Assembly (NCBI GenBank): GCA_049601915.1
Contig: JBMYRB010000001.1
Location: 1 to 64,000 of the forward strand
Length of the DNA: 64,000 bases
Direction: 5' to 3'
From: UBA8079 sp049601915
GTDB taxonomy: Bacteria; Pseudomonadota; Alphaproteobacteria; UBA6615
Within the stretch, counting starts at the first letter, position 1, and every line of letters begins with the position of its first letter. Both the position numbers and the translations under genes were made by a program. The notes beneath the pieces are model-generated. The model was not told the origin of the DNA and did no database searches. It saw only the letters and a list, made by a program, of their open reading frames with translations. Positions 7,414-16,161 of the stretch are shown piece after piece.

Positions 7414-9128
7414 GCGTCGTTTCTTCATATCTCGACCGACAAAACTTGCCGGTCATCGCCGGGGGGGGCGTTTTGGCGATCTACGCGCTGTTCTTCGCAT
7501 CCTCCTATGATCAGCGCATCCTCACGCTGGCCGGCATCTACGTGATCATGGTGCTCGGCTATCAGTTCATCTTCGGCCATGCCGGCGCGCTCAGCCTAGC
7601 CCAGGGCGCCTTCTTCGGCCTCGGGGCCTATGTAACGGGAATTCTCGCCAGCCAATACGGAACCGGGTTCCTGATCACCTTCCCCCTGTCGATCATCGGG
7701 GCGAGCCTCCTGGCGCTGATCGTTGCGGTGCCGGTCCTGCGCCTGGCGTCCCATTATTTCGCGCTGGCCACGCTGGCCCTGAGCCAGCTTCTGCTGCTGA
7801 TCGCCGTCAACTGGGAGCCGGTGACGGGCGGCGCCAACGGCCTGCCCGGTGTCCCGCCGGTCACCATCGGCGATTGGCAGGCCACGCGTGGCGTGCCGCT
7901 CCTCCTGTTCGTCTGGGGCATGGCCGCGATGGCCATGCTCATCGCCCGCTGGCAGCTCAGCCCGCTGCGCGTCGCGGTGTTTACCGTCATGCGCGAGACC
8001 CCGCTGGCGGTCCCGGCCTTCGGCATCGACCCGGGCCTGCTGCGCCTGCGCGCCTTCCTGCTGAGCGCGGCCTTCGGCGGGGCAGCCGGCGCGCTGTTCG
8101 TGCACACCAACCGGGTGGTCTCCCCCGAGACGCTTGGGTTCGGAATCATGGTCACATGCCTGACCATGACCGTGGTCGGCGGGCGCTTCGGTATTCTGGG
8201 CGCGGTTATCGGCGCGCTGCTGCTGACCCACCTGCCCGAATGGTTCCGTGGTCTCGACGAGTATTATCTCGTCGCGGTCGGTGTGCTGCTGCTGGCCACG
8301 GTGGTGTTCGCACCCGACGGGCTGGCCTCGTTCATAGAGCTGGCGCGATCACCTGCCCCAGCCCCGTCGGCGCCGCGACCCCACCAACCCGGGTCGCCGA
8401 CTGCCGACGATTCACCGGTGTTGAGCGTGTCGGACCTGTCCAAGCGCTATGGCGGCATCCAGGCGCTGGATCGCGTCGACCTATCCATCGGCGCAGGGGA
8501 AATCGTCGGGCTCATCGGCCCCAACGGCGCAGGCAAGACCACGCTGGCTAACATCGTCACCGGCATCGCCCGGGCAGATACAGGCGCCATCAAATCCGCG
8601 GATTTCGATCTCGCGACGGCCAGCCCCACAGCCATCACGCGCCGGGGCATCGCGCGCACATTCCAGACCCCCCAGCTGCCCGACGGGCTGACCGTCCACG
8701 AAGCGGTGGCAACTGCCGCGGCTCATATCGGCGACGCAAACCTCAGCAGCGCACGCGCCGCCGCCGCGCTGGCCATATGCGACCTCGCGGACATCGCCAA
8801 CACAAATTGCGGCACGCTTGCCCACGGGTTACGGCGGCGGGTGGAGATCGCCCGCGCTCTCGCGGGCAGGCCCGAAATCCTGGTCCTCGATGAACCGGCC
8901 GCCGGGCTCGCGCCGGGCGAACAGGCAGAGATCGCCGAAATCCTGCGCACCCTCGCCACGAGCGGCCTCGCGATCCTGGTGATCGATCACAACATCGATT
9001 TCCTGCGGCCGCTTGTCACGCGCCTGGCCTGCCTCGATTCCGGCCGCCTCATCGCCGACGGCCCCCTCGCCGACGTCCTCGCCGACGACGCCGTACGAAC
9101 CGCCTATTTCGGGCTGGTGCAACCATGA
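7410..9128 (+). CDS. Fused LivM permease and LivG ATPase of TPP-regulated importer
   Basis: The 572-residue protein joins two subunits. Residues 1 to about 310 are a LivM-type membrane domain (YQFIFGHAGALSLAQGAFFGLGAY and RVAVFTVMRETPLAVPAFGID). A proline-rich linker follows (about 312-332). Residues 335-572 are a LivG-type ATPase with Walker A GPNGAGKTT, Q-loop region ARTFQTPQL, a signature degenerated to LAHGLRRRVEIARAL, Walker B ILVLDEPAAGL and the switch histidine in VIDHN. LivM-LivG fusions are known in proteobacteria. It overlaps livH upstream and livF downstream by four bases each. Confidence 0.88.
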   Translation: MSVVSSYLDRQNLPVIAGGGVLAIYALFFASSYDQRILTLAGIYVIMVLGYQFIFGHAGALSLAQGAFFGLGAYVTGILASQYGTGFLITFPLSIIGASLLALIVAVPVLRLASHYFALATLALSQLLLLIAVNWEPVTGGANGLPGVPPVTIGDWQATRGVPLLLFVWGMAAMAMLIARWQLSPLRVAVFTVMRETPLAVPAFGIDPGLLRLRAFLLSAAFGGAAGALFVHTNRVVSPETLGFGIMVTCLTMTVVGGRFGILGAVIGALLLTHLPEWFRGLDEYYLVAVGVLLLATVVFAPDGLASFIELARSPAPAPSAPRPHQPGSPTADDSPVLSVSDLSKRYGGIQALDRVDLSIGAGEIVGLIGPNGAGKTTLANIVTGIARADTGAIKSADFDLATASPTAITRRGIARTFQTPQLPDGLTVHEAVATAAAHIGDANLSSARAAAALAICDLADIANTNCGTLAHGLRRRVEIARALAGRPEILVLDEPAAGLAPGEQAEIAEILRTLATSGLAILVIDHNIDFLRPLVTRLACLDSGRLIADGPLADVLADDAVRTAYFGLVQP

Positions 9129-9772
9129 GCGCCACCTTGCAAATCAAAAACCTGACCGTCCGTCATGGGTCAGTTGTCGCGGTCGCCGACGTATCCCTCG
9201 ACGCCGCACCCGGCGCCATCACCTGCCTGGTCGGCGTGAACGGGGCAGGCAAATCCAGCCTGCTCCGCGCCCTCGTCGGGCTCGCATCTTCCGAGGGGAA
9301 CATCCGCCTGGGCGCGCAAGATATCTCGCGCATGTCCACCGAGACCCGCATCCGGGCCGGCCTGGCCTATGTGCCCGAGGGACGGCGGGTCTTTCCGGGC
9401 CTGACGGTGGGGGAGAACCTGCTGGTCGCCGGCCCATCCAACGCGCGCGAGCGCCGCCGGCGGTTCGACGCCGCGGTCGGCCTATTCCCTCAGCTCGCCG
9501 CGCGCGCAGACGACCGCGCCTGGCAACTCTCGGGCGGCCAGCAGCAGATGCTGGCCATCGGCCGCGCCCTGATGGCCCAACCCGATGCCTATCTTCTCGA
9601 TGAACCCACCCTGGGTCTCGCCCCCCAAATCATCGATGACGTCGCCGCCGCTCTTCGAGAATTATCGGCATCAGGTGCGGCGATCCTGGTCGCCGAACAG
9701 AATGCGGTTTTCGCAGAACGTATTGCCGACAAATCCGTGGCGATCCGCACGGGGCGGATCGTCAACCCTTAG
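9125..9772 (+). CDS. ABC importer ATPase, LivF family
   Basis: The 215-residue cytoplasmic ATPase pairs with the LivG domain of the previous protein. It has Walker A GVNGAGKSS, the LivF-specific AYVPEGRRVFPGLTVGENL, an intact signature LSGGQQQML, Walker B AYLLDEPTLGL and switch region VAEQN. It is slightly short for the family (usually about 235), with a compact C-terminus. Its stop overlaps that of the convergent SH3 gene by four bases, and the riboswitch operon ends here. Confidence 0.88.
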   Translation: MSATLQIKNLTVRHGSVVAVADVSLDAAPGAITCLVGVNGAGKSSLLRALVGLASSEGNIRLGAQDISRMSTETRIRAGLAYVPEGRRVFPGLTVGENLLVAGPSNARERRRRFDAAVGLFPQLAARADDRAWQLSGGQQQMLAIGRALMAQPDAYLLDEPTLGLAPQIIDDVAAALRELSASGAAILVAEQNAVFAERIADKSVAIRTGRIVNP

Positions 9773-10323
9773 GGGCAGCGCGTCTGGGTCAGCCAGCCGG
9801 CGCCGGTGCCCGTATCCGGCCAGACCACCGCCGTCACGGCGACTTTCGGATCGAGCAGATCGCGCCACGTGCAGGCCACGTCGCGCGCTATCGCGCCGGC
9901 GCCTTCCACGGCCACGCCAGGGCCCAACACGATCGAAATCCGATCATCGGCCTCGACCGAGACTTCAGACAGGTCACCGCGCTGCGAGGCCCATTCGAGG
10001 AAATTATTCTCCGCCTCCCCAAAGGCGGGCGCCATGAACTCCTTGGGCAAGCGCACGAACGACCGGTGTACCCAGCCCATCGCATCGGTGTCATCGAATT
10101 CGCGAATATGGATCCAGCGGCCGTCCTCATCGAAGGCTCGGGCTTTGTCGCCGCGCTTCAGCTTGCCAACGATCGGATGGCTCTCGCCCGGCCCTGCCCG
10201 CACATTCAGGGTGCGCGCCGAGATCATGGCCTCCCAGCTGCGCTTGGGTTCATCGGCGATCCCCGCACTGCCAGTCAGCAGCAAAAAGGCACCGAGAAAG
10301 ATCGACATTGCGTTTCGGCACAT
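9769..10323 (-). CDS. Exported SH3-domain protein
   Basis: The 184-residue protein begins with a signal peptide (MSIFLGAFLLLTGSAGIA, cleaved about residue 22) and then a bacterial SH3 (SH3_3/SH3_4) domain: ISARTLNVRAGPGESHPIVGKLKRGDKARAF, then WIHIREFDDTDAMGWVHRSFV. Such domains usually bind peptidoglycan or mediate periplasmic contacts. The second half (about residues 105-184) is not recognised. The start at 10323 has AGGAG twelve bases upstream; an internal ATG at 10311 is possible. It is transcribed divergently from the next gene. Confidence 0.75.
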   Translation of the reverse strand: MCRNAMSIFLGAFLLLTGSAGIADEPKRSWEAMISARTLNVRAGPGESHPIVGKLKRGDKARAFDEDGRWIHIREFDDTDAMGWVHRSFVRLPKEFMAPAFGEAENNFLEWASQRGDLSEVSVEADDRISIVLGPGVAVEGAGAIARDVACTWRDLLDPKVAVTAVVWPDTGTGAGWLTQTRCP

Positions 10324-10475
10324 AACCGGACCCGTCTCCTGCAGACCGCCAGCCTGTTGAGCACGCACATCCCGTACGACGTACAACCCCGCCGCACCGC
10401 ACGGCGCCAATCTCGCATCGTCTCGACTTGCGCGACCGGGACTGCGATTATGGCACGCCCAACGATCGGCACATA

Positions 10476-11099
10476 ATGCACGCTCAAAAGTTTCAAATTC
10501 TCTACTCACCGGTTCAGGACCGGGTCCTCATCATCGTCACCGGCGAAGATGCGCAGGAGCGGGTTTTCGGGCTCACCCTGCGGATTGTCAAGCGGCTGGT
10601 GCCGGGGCTGCGCAGCATCATGGGTAATGACGCCTTCGCGAACCTGACGCCGGATATGCCGTTCGATTCCCCGAAGCCAAAACCTACCGCAGAGAGCAAC
10701 GCAGCCGATCCCACACAAACGGCCGGGCCGGACGGTCCCGCGCCCGGTAACATGACCACCACCGCCGACGATGAGATCGAACCCGCGGCAAATGCAGAAC
10801 CGGCTCCCCCACGCCCGCAGCCGGACATCCATCTCTTGAACCGTCTGCGCATCGTCGCGAAAGCAAAGGGCGCACATGTGTTACAAATATCCGACACGGC
10901 AGCGACCCCGAACGTACCCCTCAACAGCGACCAGATTACCCAGTTCACCCAGGGCATTCTGACCGTTCTCGAACGCGCCGAATGGGCCCTGGACTGGAAC
11001 GAGGAGACGGCCGAACCGCAGGCGGCGTCGACGCCGGCCGGGGCGACCGCCGACGCCATCGACATCACGGCCAACAGCCCGTCACGCTACCGCCACTAG
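10476..11099 (+). CDS. Hypothetical protein with conserved ends and an acidic Pro/Ala-rich middle
   Basis: The 207-residue protein is not assigned. Residues 1-45 (FQILYSPVQDRVLIIVTGEDAQ, then FGLTLRIVKRLVPGL) form a compact conserved-looking block. Residues 55-110 are a low-complexity linker rich in P, A, T and E. Residues 112-180 form a second block ending QITQFTQGILTVLERAEWALDW. The QDR and LTRR-like words recall short proteobacterial DUFs of unknown role. The ATG at 10476 is chosen because the conserved block begins immediately after it. There is no signal peptide or membrane segment. Confidence 0.6.
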   Translation: MHAQKFQILYSPVQDRVLIIVTGEDAQERVFGLTLRIVKRLVPGLRSIMGNDAFANLTPDMPFDSPKPKPTAESNAADPTQTAGPDGPAPGNMTTTADDEIEPAANAEPAPPRPQPDIHLLNRLRIVAKAKGAHVLQISDTAATPNVPLNSDQITQFTQGILTVLERAEWALDWNEETAEPQAASTPAGATADAIDITANSPSRYRH

Positions 11100-11207
11100 G
11101 TTTCCCACAGGAAAAGGCAGCAGACGGCGGCGCGCGACTCAGCCCGACCCGGTAATTTCCTGCATGTGGATTCCACGCTCAGACACTGAACGAAACAAGG
11201 AAGAACC

Positions 11208-11894
11208 ATGGCACGACCGGACAACATGGTGCATGGCAGCGACGAAGCGGCCGCCGCGGCGCGCGACACGGCGCATTATCTGCTCGATATCGGAGCTGTA
11301 AGCTTCAGACCCGAAGACCCCTACACGTTCACCTCGGGGCGGGTTAGCCCCAGCTATATCGATTGCCGCCGCGTCATCGCCTTCCCCGAGGCCCGCGAAG
11401 CGATGACGGCCCATGCGGTCGAACTGATCGACCGCGACATCGGCCGCGACAATATCGACGCCGTTGCCGGCGGCGAGACGGCGGGCATTCCCTATGCGGC
11501 GTTCATCGCCGTGGCCCTGGGAAAACCTATGGTCTATGTCCGCAAGGAGCCCAAGGGGTTCGGCCGGATGGCGCAGATCGAGGGCGCACTCGATGACGGT
11601 GCGCGGGTGCTTCTGGTCGAGGACCTGACTACCGACGGCGGCAGCAAGGTACGTTTTGTCGAGGCCCTGCGTGCCGCGGATGCAAAAGTCGAACACACCT
11701 ATGTGGTCTTCCATTACGGGATCTTCCCCGAAAGCCAGATGACGATGGATGAGCTCTGCGTCGGTCTCCACGCCCTGGCGACCTGGTGGGACGTCCTCGA
11801 CGCCGCGCGCGAACAGGGCGCCTTCTCGACCGAACAGCTCGACAGTGTCGAGGCCTATCTCCACGACCCCGACGGGTGGAAACCCATGGCGTGA
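11208..11894 (+). CDS. pyrE: Orotate phosphoribosyltransferase
   Basis: The 228-residue enzyme converts orotate and PRPP to orotidine 5'-phosphate in pyrimidine synthesis. It shows YTFTSGRVSPSYIDCRRVIAFP at the N-terminal part, AGGETAGIPYAA, the catalytic YVRKEPKGFG and the PRPP loop VLLVEDLTTDGGSK. The ribosome site AAGGAAG lies six bases ahead of the ATG. The gene stands alone, with no other pyr genes in the window. Confidence 0.92.
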   Translation: MARPDNMVHGSDEAAAAARDTAHYLLDIGAVSFRPEDPYTFTSGRVSPSYIDCRRVIAFPEAREAMTAHAVELIDRDIGRDNIDAVAGGETAGIPYAAFIAVALGKPMVYVRKEPKGFGRMAQIEGALDDGARVLLVEDLTTDGGSKVRFVEALRAADAKVEHTYVVFHYGIFPESQMTMDELCVGLHALATWWDVLDAAREQGAFSTEQLDSVEAYLHDPDGWKPMA

Positions 11895-11941
11895 TTGACG
11901 GGCGGGTCTAAAGACCCGTCTGCGCCAACGCAGATTGTTGA

Positions 11942-11971
11942 TTGTCAGCACACCTGCCCGATCGCCTAGAA
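11942..11971 (+). promoter_or_regulatory. Possible promoter of the peptide-type ABC importer
   Basis: TTGTCA at 11942-11947 and CTAGAA at 11966-11971 are spaced by 18 bases. The minus-10 box ends only seven bases before the ATG at 11979, so a transcript from here would be leaderless or nearly so. A small GGGTC/GACCC hairpin lies upstream at 11908-11921. The prediction is weak. Confidence 0.3.
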
Positions 11972-11978
11972 TGGGGTC

Positions 11979-13649
11979 ATGTTAAAGCTCAAGATCGCGA
12001 TTGCCGCCGCCACGCTGGCCACGACACTCGCCGCCACCCCGGCGCTGGCCCAAGGAAAAGCCCGTGACGAACTGGTCATCGGCGTCGGTCAATTCCCCCA
12101 GGGCTTCCACCCCAATCTCGCCAGCCATGTGGTCCTGTCACTGATCAACGGCATGACCCGGCGACCCTTCACCGTCTATGACGCGGACTGGAAACTCATC
12201 TGCATGCTGTGCGAGACACTGCCGTCACGCGCGGCAGGCACCATCCGCGACTGGACGACGCCCAACGGTGAAGACGGCCTAGAGGTCGATTACACGATCC
12301 GGCCTGGCGCGACCTGGGGCAACGGCGTGCCGGTTACCACAGAGGACGTGAAATTCACCTGGGCCATCGGGCGCGACGAGAGGGCGGGCATCAACAATCA
12401 GGAACTCTATCGGCGGATGGAGAAGATCGAAGCCCATGATGCGCGAAACTTCACCATTTTCTGGAACAAGCGCACGTGTAACGCCGAGGCGATCAACGAT
12501 TTCGAACTCGTCCCGGCCCATCTCGAGGCCGAGGCGGCGCGCGATCCATCGGCCTACCGCACCCGCAACGCCTACGACACGGACCCGACCCGCGCCGGTC
12601 TCTATTTCGGGCCATATCGTATTTCCAACATCGAGCCCGGGGCCAGTATAACGCTGGAGCCCAACCCCACATGGTGGGGCAAGAAGCCGACCTTCAAACG
12701 GATCACAGTGCGCACCATCGAAAATACGGCAGCACTGGAGGCGAATCTGCTGTCAGGGGAGATCGACTACATCGCTGGCGAGGACGGCATCTCGCTGGAT
12801 CAGGCGCTCGCCTTCGAAAAGCGCCATGGCGACCGCTTCAATGTCGTCTTCAAGCCCGGGCTTTTCTACGAACATGTGGACCTGCGACTCGACAACCCGA
12901 TCCTCGAGGATCTCGATGTACGGCGCGCGCTGCTCCACGCCATCGACCGCACCGCGATCAGCGAGCACCTGTTCGAGGGCAAGCAGCCCGTCGCCGACAC
13001 CTTCGTCCACCCGCTGGACGCCGTGCACACCGACGACGTGCGCAAGTATCCTTTCGATCCCGAGACGGCTCGCAAGCTTCTCGACGCGGCGGGCTGGACC
13101 GACATCCACAAGGGCATCCGCCACAACGCGGCGGGCGAGCCGCTGCGCATCGAGATCATGACCACGGCGGGCAACCGGGTCCGCGAGCTGGTCGAGCAGG
13201 TAATCCAGTCGAACCTGCGCGAGGTCGGCGTCGATCTGCGCATCCGCAACCAGCCCGCCCGGGTGCTGTTCGGCCAGACCATCCGCCAACGGGAATTCCC
13301 GGGCATGGCCATGTTCGCCTGGTTCTCGACGCCGGAGAACATCCCGCGCACGACCATGCATTCCTCGATGATTCCCACCGCCGATAATGGATGGTCGGGC
13401 CAGAACTACACCGGCTTCGCCAACCCGGTAATGGACGAGGCCATCGACCAGGTCGAGGTGGAATGCGGGCCCGATGCCCAGACCCGCCACTGGACCAAGA
13501 TCCAGCAGACCTATGCCGAACAGCTACCGGTGCTGCCGCTCTATTTCAGGGCCAACGCCTTCGTCATGCCCCAATGGCTTTCCGGCGTCACACCGACCGG
13601 CCACCAGTATCCGAGCACCCTCTGGATCGAGAACTGGACGGCCCGGTGA
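11979..13649 (+). CDS. Periplasmic substrate-binding protein, SBP_bac_5 (peptide/nickel ABC) family
   Basis: The 556-residue protein has a signal peptide (residues 1-25, cleavage after ALA) and the family-5 binding fold: LVIGVGQFPQGFHPN, the cluster-5 pair YTIRPGATWGNGVPVTTEDVKFTW, YFGPYRISNIEPGASITLEPNP and LEDLDVRRALLHAIDR. Members bind oligopeptides, dipeptides, opines, sugars or nickel. The two permease genes follow after a 124-base gap that contains a palindromic repeat. No ATPase gene accompanies them, so the importer must borrow ATPases from elsewhere. The substrate is unknown. Confidence 0.88.
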   Translation: MLKLKIAIAAATLATTLAATPALAQGKARDELVIGVGQFPQGFHPNLASHVVLSLINGMTRRPFTVYDADWKLICMLCETLPSRAAGTIRDWTTPNGEDGLEVDYTIRPGATWGNGVPVTTEDVKFTWAIGRDERAGINNQELYRRMEKIEAHDARNFTIFWNKRTCNAEAINDFELVPAHLEAEAARDPSAYRTRNAYDTDPTRAGLYFGPYRISNIEPGASITLEPNPTWWGKKPTFKRITVRTIENTAALEANLLSGEIDYIAGEDGISLDQALAFEKRHGDRFNVVFKPGLFYEHVDLRLDNPILEDLDVRRALLHAIDRTAISEHLFEGKQPVADTFVHPLDAVHTDDVRKYPFDPETARKLLDAAGWTDIHKGIRHNAAGEPLRIEIMTTAGNRVRELVEQVIQSNLREVGVDLRIRNQPARVLFGQTIRQREFPGMAMFAWFSTPENIPRTTMHSSMIPTADNGWSGQNYTGFANPVMDEAIDQVEVECGPDAQTRHWTKIQQTYAEQLPVLPLYFRANAFVMPQWLSGVTPTGHQYPSTLWIENWTAR

Positions 13650-13661
13650 TCGGACACCTTG

Positions 13662-13758
13662 CCCTTCGAGACGGCGCTTCGCGCCTCCTCAGGACGAGGG
13701 AAGCACCAACCTGGCCTCATCCTGAGGAGATCGCGCAGCGATCGGCTCGAAGGAGAGG
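13662..13758. repeat. Intergenic palindromic repeat, copy 2
   Basis: The segment starts CCCTTCGAGACGGCGCTTCG, has CTCCTCAGGACGAGGG and CCTCATCCTGAGGAG in its middle, and ends GATCGGCTCGAAGGAGAG. It shares its order of modules with 598-705 and can form a long imperfect stem. It sits inside an operon between the binding protein and the first permease gene, so it may act as a partial terminator or an RNA-stability element that keeps permease expression below that of the binding protein. Confidence 0.75.
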
Positions 13759-13773
13759 CCGCGCCACGCAACC

Positions 13774-14739
13774 ATGCTCGCTTTCCTGACCCGGCGGCTT
13801 CTCGGCATGGCCATCGTGCTGGCGATGATGTCGTTCATCGTCTTCATGCTGATCGGGCTGATGCCCGGCGACCCCATCGACATCATGATCGCCTCGAACC
13901 CGGACCTGACCCCGGCCGACGGCGCACGCCTCAAGCGTCTGCACGGGCTCGACCTGCCCCTGTGGGAGCGCTACGCCAACTGGCTGGGCGGCGTGTTCAC
14001 CGGCGATCTGGGCTTCTCACGCACCTATAACCGCCCGGTAATGGAGATCCTGCTGCCGCGGCTGGGCAACACCGTCATCCTGCTGGGCCTCAGCTCCATC
14101 GTCGCCATTCTCATCGCCATCCCGCTGGGCGTGATCGCAGCGACCCGCCCCCAGTCCCGGCTCGACGGGGCCATCAACCTGTTCTGCTTCGCGGGCATTT
14201 CCGTGCCGCCCTTCTGGCTGGCGCTGCTGTTCATCATGATCTTCGCCGTCACGCTGGGCTGGCTGCCGGCCGGCGGCATGGGGGCCGCCGATGCCGGGTT
14301 CTTCGCCGGGCTGAAGTTCCTGCTGTTGCCGGTCGCCACGTTGACCATCGCCAGCCTGGCGGGCTACACCCGGTTTGCCCGTGCGGCCATGATCGAGGTG
14401 CTGCGCCAGGACTATATCCGCACCGCGCGGGCGAAGGGTCTCGGGCCCCGGCGAACATTGTTCGGCCACGGCCTGCGTAACGCCATGCTGCCGCTCACCA
14501 CCATCATCGCGCTGGATTTCGGCACGCTTTTCTCAGGCGCGCTGATCACCGAGACGATGTTCGGCTATCTGGGCATGGGCAAGCTGATCTACGATTCCAT
14601 CCTGGGCAATGATTTCAACCTCGCCCTAGTCGGCCTGTTGCTCGCCACGCTGGTGATCCTGATCGGCAACTTCCTCGCCGACATCGCCTACGCCGCACTC
14701 GACCCGCGTATCAGCTTTCGTTCTCTGGAAGCCGCATGA
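13774..14739 (+). CDS. Peptide-type ABC importer permease, DppB family
   Basis: The 321-residue inner-membrane protein has six predicted membrane segments. Family marks are the N-terminal MLAFLTRRLLGMAIVLAMMS, LMPGDPID, RLHGLDLPLWERYANWL and the coupling (EAA) loop YIRTARAKGLGPRRTLFGHGLRNAMLPL. It forms a heterodimer with the product of the next gene; the four-base overlap (ATGA) implies coupled translation. Substrate class follows the SBP_bac_5 protein encoded upstream. Confidence 0.9.
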   Translation: MLAFLTRRLLGMAIVLAMMSFIVFMLIGLMPGDPIDIMIASNPDLTPADGARLKRLHGLDLPLWERYANWLGGVFTGDLGFSRTYNRPVMEILLPRLGNTVILLGLSSIVAILIAIPLGVIAATRPQSRLDGAINLFCFAGISVPPFWLALLFIMIFAVTLGWLPAGGMGAADAGFFAGLKFLLLPVATLTIASLAGYTRFARAAMIEVLRQDYIRTARAKGLGPRRTLFGHGLRNAMLPLTTIIALDFGTLFSGALITETMFGYLGMGKLIYDSILGNDFNLALVGLLLATLVILIGNFLADIAYAALDPRISFRSLEAA

Positions 14740-15656
14740 CCGTCGCCGCGGATATTACCGGCCCGGCGGAAACCTCGCGCTTCTGGCAGCGCTTCCGGCG
14801 CAACCGCCCGGCCATGGCGAGTGCCGCCGTGGTGGTCGTTATCGCACTGGCCGCACTCCTCGCCCCCGCCTTCGAGGCCTTGCTCGGGGTCGACGCCACA
14901 AGGGTCGATCTGTTCAACCAGTATGCGCCGCCCGATGCCACCCACTGGCTCGGCACCGACGAAGCCGGGCGCGACGTGCTGGTGCGGCTGCTGTATGGCG
15001 GGCGCATCTCCCTGCTGGTCGGGCTCGTGGCCGCGCTGGGAGCGGCAACCATCGGCACCACCGTGGGCCTGCTCGCCGGCTATTATGGGGGCCGGCTGGA
15101 CACGCTGCTGATGCGCAGCACGGACGGGGTCATCGCGCTGCCCCTGCTGCCGCTGCTGATCATCCTGGCAGCGGTCGATCTGGGCAAGGTGGGCGTGCCC
15201 CCCGACATCGCCAACTCGGAACTGGCGAGCCTCTACCGGATCATCTTCATCATCGCGCTCGTCGGCTGGACCACCGTCGCCCGGCTGGTCCGCGCGGGGA
15301 CCCTGTCTGTGCGAACCCGCGAATTCGTGCGTGCCGCCGAGGCCATGGGCACCCGGCCCGGCGTGATCATGCTGCGCCACATCCTGCCCAACATCGTCTC
15401 GCCCATTATCGTCGCCACGACGCTGTCGGTCGGCACGGTGGTCCTGCTGGAATCGGTGCTGAGCTTCCTAGGCCTCGGCATCCAGCCGCCCATCCCCAGC
15501 TGGGGCAACATGCTGACCAACGCCCAGGAACTGGCGACCCGCGCACCCGCACTGGCGGTCTGGCCCGGCGCGGTCATCTTTGTCACGGTGATGGCCTTCA
15601 ACTTCCTCGGTGACGGCCTCCAGGACGCCCTCGACCCGCGGGCGGTGCGGAAATAG
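14736..15656 (+). CDS. Peptide-type ABC importer permease, DppC family
   Basis: The 306-residue protein has an N-terminal OppC-type segment (FWQRFRRNRPAMASAAVVVVIALAALLAPAFE split here by length, residues 13-44) and the marks HWLGTDEAGRDVLVRLLYGGRISL and FVRAAEAMGTRPGVIMLRHILPN, the latter being the ATPase-contacting loop. The C-terminus has FLGLGIQPPIPSWGNML. The usual next genes, dppD and dppF ATPases, are missing: the gene is followed after six bases by the remains of an araC gene on the other strand. Confidence 0.9.
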   Translation: MTVAADITGPAETSRFWQRFRRNRPAMASAAVVVVIALAALLAPAFEALLGVDATRVDLFNQYAPPDATHWLGTDEAGRDVLVRLLYGGRISLLVGLVAALGAATIGTTVGLLAGYYGGRLDTLLMRSTDGVIALPLLPLLIILAAVDLGKVGVPPDIANSELASLYRIIFIIALVGWTTVARLVRAGTLSVRTREFVRAAEAMGTRPGVIMLRHILPNIVSPIIVATTLSVGTVVLLESVLSFLGLGIQPPIPSWGNMLTNAQELATRAPALAVWPGAVIFVTVMAFNFLGDGLQDALDPRAVRK

Positions 15657-15662
15657 ACATCG

Positions 15663-16161
15663 TCAGGTCCGCGAACTGCGGTATGCCGCCGGTGTCACTC
15701 CCACGTCCTTCTTGAAGACCCGGGCGAAGGCGGCCTCGGAGCTATAGCCCACGAGCTCGGCTGCCTCGAGCGTGTTGACGCCGCCATCGGTCAATGCCTC
15801 ACGGGCCAGCTGCACCCGCCAGCTCGTCATATATTGCAGCGGCGTGATTCCCATCTTCTGCGCAAATCGCTGCGCGAACCCCGTACGTGACAAGCCCGCC
15901 TCCCGCGCCAGGCTCTCGACAGTCCAGGCGGCGGCGGGGTGTTTGTGAAATGCGGACAGTGCGCGGGCGAGGTGCGGATCGGCGAAACCCGACAGCCCGG
16001 CAGATTCCGTCGCCTGGCTTTCGATGAACGTCCGCAGCGCCTGGGCGGAAAATTACTTCCGACATTTTGAGCGCAATCAGATCGGCACCCATCCGGTCCT
16101 GCCCTGCCTCTTCGTCAATGGCCCGCAAAGCCGCCTCCATCCAGGACGCCGTCCACGTCAT
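15663..16161 (-). pseudogene. AraC-family regulator, truncated and frameshifted
   Basis: The C-terminal double helix-turn-helix is well preserved (GLSRTGFAQRFAQKMGITPLQYMTSWRVQLA, given as two overlapping pieces, then VGYSSEAAFARVFKKDVGVTP). Upstream, QALRTFIESQATESAG and HLARALSAFHKHPAAAWTVES continue in the same frame, but the preceding part (WMEAALRAIDEEAGQ, LIALKMSEVIF) lies in another frame. One extra C near 16047 explains the shift. The N-terminal cupin-type sensor domain of this AraC class (about 150 residues) is gone, replaced by a cupredoxin fragment on the other strand. It is not expected to work. Confidence 0.75.
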
